From positions 61,365 through 125,364 of the forward strand of contig CAZOKZ010000003.1 in NCBI GenBank assembly GCA_964580585.1: DNA of 64,000 bases. The letters run 5' to 3'. Under the pieces are notes generated by a model, which saw only the letters and a list, made by a program, of their open reading frames with translations, did no database searches and had not been told where the DNA came from. The DNA comes from CAZOKZ01 sp964580585. Lineage in GTDB: Bacteria > Sumerlaeota > Sumerlaeia > SLMS01 > JAHLLQ01. Both the position numbers and the translations under genes were made by a program. Position 1 is the first letter of the stretch. Each line of letters opens with the position of its first letter. Below, piece after piece: positions 61,640 through 64,000 of this stretch.

Positions 61640-63385
61640 TTACTTTTCCTCGCGCGGAACGGCCTCTAAAAGTTCGTCCCATTCCTTGACACTACTGGCG
61701 TTAACGGCGTCCTCGCTGTCGGCGTCGTATGTGTATTGCCAACCGCCGGGCGCCTCTTCATCGTCGATCTCGATACCCTGAATATCCAGCAAAGTACCGG
61801 TCGAGCGGGCCAATTCCACCAGCGCCTGCTGATAATCGGCCAGCGCGCGGGCCTGGCGAGCCTGGGATTCGGCCAGATCGTCCTGGAAATCCAACACATC
61901 GAACGTGGTGCGTTCGCCCACGACGAGACGTTTTTTCTCGGCGTCCAACTTCTCTGTATCCGCGTCCACCTGGCGATTTGTGGCGATGATTTGTTTCAAC
62001 GCGGTCCGAACGTTTCGGGTGGCCTCGCGCACTTCGCGTGTGATCAGCAATTCGCGGCTTTCCACGCCCAGTTCCGCCTGCTCGACGCGGTCAAGGGACT
62101 GATGATACTGCGCCCGTGCGCGCCGATTCATCAGCGGATAACGCAATTCTGCACCAATGAAGTAGCCGCCGTATTCGCCTTCGCCGATGGTGTCGTACGT
62201 ATCGCCGCGGCTTTCCTCCAATCCGGAAAGTGTGTATCCTGCAATGGCGTTCAATTCGGGTTTTTTCTGGCGACGGGCCACGTCGCGATTAATTTCGGCG
62301 ATTTCTTTATCAAGCAATGAGGCTTGATAGTCCGGGCGGGCATCCAGCGCGATGGCAATCAATCCGGCGTCGTCCAATGCCAGATCCGTGTAATACGTGG
62401 TTGGATCGGATGGGATGATTTGGCGGTTCCAATTACTGACGCCGTTCGTATGATCCCAGTTCATCAACGTCATCAAACGATCCTGGGCCGCCATGACAGC
62501 GGATTCTGCATCGGCCAGGATCGATTCGCGTTCGGCGACTTGGGCTTGCGCCTGGAGAAGCGACAAGCGCGGCAGCGAACCGACATCTACGCGGGCCTGA
62601 TTGACGCGTTCCAGTTCCTGTGCCGAGGTCAGCGCTTGTTGCTGAACGTCGAGGTTGCGAATCGCGAAATTCAAATCCCAGTAAGCCGTCATTACTTCGG
62701 CCAGGCGGTCGAGCAATTCCTGGCGAAATGCCATGTTCGACTGATCCAACTGGCGTTGCGCGATGCGAATCTGGGCGTTGTTGACAACGGGACCGAAGTT
62801 TTTCAACAAAGGTTGAACAACTTCAACACCTACGCTGCTCGTGTACGACGGATTGATTCCCAGGGGACTTGAGCCAGCCATGGTCGTTCCGTCGATGTCG
62901 CGGTAGCGTGTATCGACGGCTTTGAGCTTGAGAATTGTCCCGAGCGGCGTGCGTTGGGTAAGCGAAGCTTCCGTGGTAGTAGAGCTGGTGTGAGTAGCGA
63001 TCTGGCGATGTCGGTCGTCGGTGGGGTACACCCCCGTTTGAGCGTCTGTGCGCGCATAAATGCTGGAAATCGCCAGTTCGGGATCGTAAATGCCGCGCTC
63101 GGCAAAAACCTGTTCGCCCGCAATGTCGCGATCTTTACGCACAATATCAATGTTCAGGTTATGCGCCAACGTATTGAGGACAACTTCGCGCAACGAAAGA
63201 TGCACGGGTTCGCCTTCAAGGCCGGGAACCTTGTGCAAATTCAGCGGCGGCAATGTTTCGGAGGAAGTTTCTATTGGCGAAGCAGGGGCGATTTCTTCGG
63301 CCCAAGCCGATCCAACAGTAAACAATACGAGCGTGGCGGATGCCATCATCCACCGAATAGGTGCAAACAAAGCGGTTCTCCTCAT
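61640..63385 (-). CDS. TolC-family outer-membrane efflux protein
   Basis: 581 residues. A signal peptide (RWMMASATLVLFTVGSAWA) is followed by LSLREVVLNTLAHNLNIDI and two related long helical halves, as in the trimeric TolC channel. PLGTILKLK and VEVVQPLLKNFG are typical of the family. It forms an exit duct for efflux or type I secretion. No inner-membrane pump genes are adjacent. GGAG lies 12 bases before the ATG at 63385; a TTG at 63403 is less likely. Confidence 0.93.
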   Translation of the reverse strand: MRRTALFAPIRWMMASATLVLFTVGSAWAEEIAPASPIETSSETLPPLNLHKVPGLEGEPVHLSLREVVLNTLAHNLNIDIVRKDRDIAGEQVFAERGIYDPELAISSIYARTDAQTGVYPTDDRHRQIATHTSSTTTEASLTQRTPLGTILKLKAVDTRYRDIDGTTMAGSSPLGINPSYTSSVGVEVVQPLLKNFGPVVNNAQIRIAQRQLDQSNMAFRQELLDRLAEVMTAYWDLNFAIRNLDVQQQALTSAQELERVNQARVDVGSLPRLSLLQAQAQVAERESILADAESAVMAAQDRLMTLMNWDHTNGVSNWNRQIIPSDPTTYYTDLALDDAGLIAIALDARPDYQASLLDKEIAEINRDVARRQKKPELNAIAGYTLSGLEESRGDTYDTIGEGEYGGYFIGAELRYPLMNRRARAQYHQSLDRVEQAELGVESRELLITREVREATRNVRTALKQIIATNRQVDADTEKLDAEKKRLVVGERTTFDVLDFQDDLAESQARQARALADYQQALVELARSTGTLLDIQGIEIDDEEAPGGWQYTYDADSEDAVNASSVKEWDELLEAVPREEK

Positions 63386-63459
63386 TTGAACAGGACTCCC
63401 CAAGCCCCCGTGCTTATGCCGGGCTCTTCCAAAACCCGATGCACGTTATGTGCCAATAA

Positions 63460-64000
63460 TCAGCTCGAAACCTGCACTTCAAATGTTAGCCCATCGGTTT
63501 CGGGATTCACCACATACAGGGTCGGGAACGGACAAGAGCCGATATTTTCAAGCACATCTTGCTTCGAGCCTTTGTAGATCAGGCTGATCACTGTGCTGCG
63601 GTCGAAGGACTTGCGGACAAAAACTTCGGTTTCACGTCCCAGACGTTTGAAGTTTTGAATGATAATGCTCATCAGTTCCTCGTCGGCACCGGTGAACAGA
63701 ATTTCGTAGTCGGCTTTGCGTTGAACGACAAGCGGCCAGAAGGAATCGAATTCCGGTACCAGGATATCGGCCACGTCGTTGCTTGCGCGTTCGAGCGAAG
63801 CGTTGATCGCCAACTCAGGATCGCGATCACTGGCCGTACCTTTCGATTTCGCTTCAAAGAGCACTTCCTGGGTATCGACACGCAGGACTCGGATCGTCAT
63901 TTCGGTTTCATAGAACCAATAATTATCGAAATAGAGCTTCTTCTGGTCCTTGAGGTTGGTAGTCACTTCGCCGGTAACGATGACTTCGACGCCCGAGCGT
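63460..64000 (-). CDS. End of a protein with a FlgT/LPP20-like domain (partial)
   Basis: The frame stays open to the right edge (first visible residues RSGVEVIVTGEV). The pattern GVEVIVTGEVTTNL, then TIRVLRVDTQEVLFEA and NASLERASNDVADIL, looks like the LPP20/FlgT-type lipoprotein domain often found in envelope assembly proteins. The last 80 residues form a second alpha-beta domain (YEILFTGADEELMSIIIQN). The gene lies upstream of tolC on the same strand, so the two may be an operon. The start and any signal peptide are outside the window. Confidence 0.65.
   Translation of the reverse strand, partial: RSGVEVIVTGEVTTNLKDQKKLYFDNYWFYETEMTIRVLRVDTQEVLFEAKSKGTASDRDPELAINASLERASNDVADILVPEFDSFWPLVVQRKADYEILFTGADEELMSIIIQNFKRLGRETEVFVRKSFDRSTVISLIYKGSKQDVLENIGSCPFPTLYVVNPETDGLTFEVQVSS

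Noticed and set aside
1..64000. CRISPR array, transposase, phage genes, tRNA or rRNA
   Set aside because: No regularly spaced repeats, no transposase or phage protein motif, and no cloverleaf or rRNA sequence was seen on either strand.

Overview
This 64 kb window is chromosomal DNA of moderate GC content, with no rRNA, tRNA, phage, transposase or CRISPR locus that I can see. It looks like a diderm (Gram-negative type) bacterium: it encodes a TolC-family outer-membrane protein, an ExbB/ExbD energy-transducing pair, an MCE/MlaD-type lipid-transport protein and several signal-peptide-bearing periplasmic proteins. A T-box upstream of leuA, a eukaryote-like Ser/Thr kinase, a response-regulator phosphatase, several lineage-typical hypothetical proteins and families of A/G-rich intergenic inverted repeats suggest an uncultivated lineage near Sumerlaeota, Hydrogenedentota or the PVC group. 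That placement is inference only.

Layout. 1-2.3 kb: end of an unknown gene, a membrane-anchored protein, and a TlpA thioredoxin plus FemAB-like acyltransferase pair. 2.3-5.0 kb: a decayed SGNH-hydrolase fragment, then leuA behind a T-box and a leucine-rich leader peptide. 5-9.6 kb: a ferredoxin-like gene facing a TIGR02757 gene, and a 1080-residue DUF2339 membrane protein. 9.9-16.2 kb: a GH2 mannosidase-like protein lacking both catalytic glutamates, two small membrane proteins (one with HELGH), a sigma-54-type regulator and a secreted protein. 16.3-16.54 kb: a structured RNA with a very long Shine-Dalgarno sequence, an 11-codon ORF and an intrinsic terminator. 16.8-28.6 kb: a triple-CBM48 secreted protein, a YkgJ protein, an arylsulfotransferase/DUF1566 fusion, mgtE, ggt, an ankyrin protein, a redox-dead thioredoxin-like protein and a Ser/Thr kinase. 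29-35 kb: hypothetical genes, a release-factor-like protein, a degenerate ADP-ribosylglycohydrolase, ybeY-HIT-GNAT and cbpA. 35.5-38.6 kb: feoA-feoA-feoB with a FeoB-associated protein. 38.9-50.3 kb: a TPR membrane protein, a TauE-type exporter, glycosyltransferases, rsmG, AhpD/AhpC-type peroxide defence, ExbB/ExbD, a response-regulator phosphatase and a sulfotransferase. 50.3-64 kb: two related small membrane proteins, a starch-binding-domain/PMT-like glycosyltransferase fusion, MlaD, pepA, twin DinB genes, an M14 peptidase/amidohydrolase-like fusion, coaX, tolC and the start-less end of a secreted-type protein.

The strongest cross-cutting signal is a dispersed decamer, GGGGACGGAG (either strand): I count 18 exact copies plus 6 nine-base matches, against roughly 0.1 exact copies expected in random sequence. 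It falls inside coding regions in several frames and both orientations, and one inverted pair builds an intrinsic terminator. This resembles the behaviour of DNA-uptake or HIP1-like signature sequences. Other leads are the tandem leuA leader controls, the 16.3 kb RNA, and several proteins whose folds are kept but whose catalytic residues are lost.
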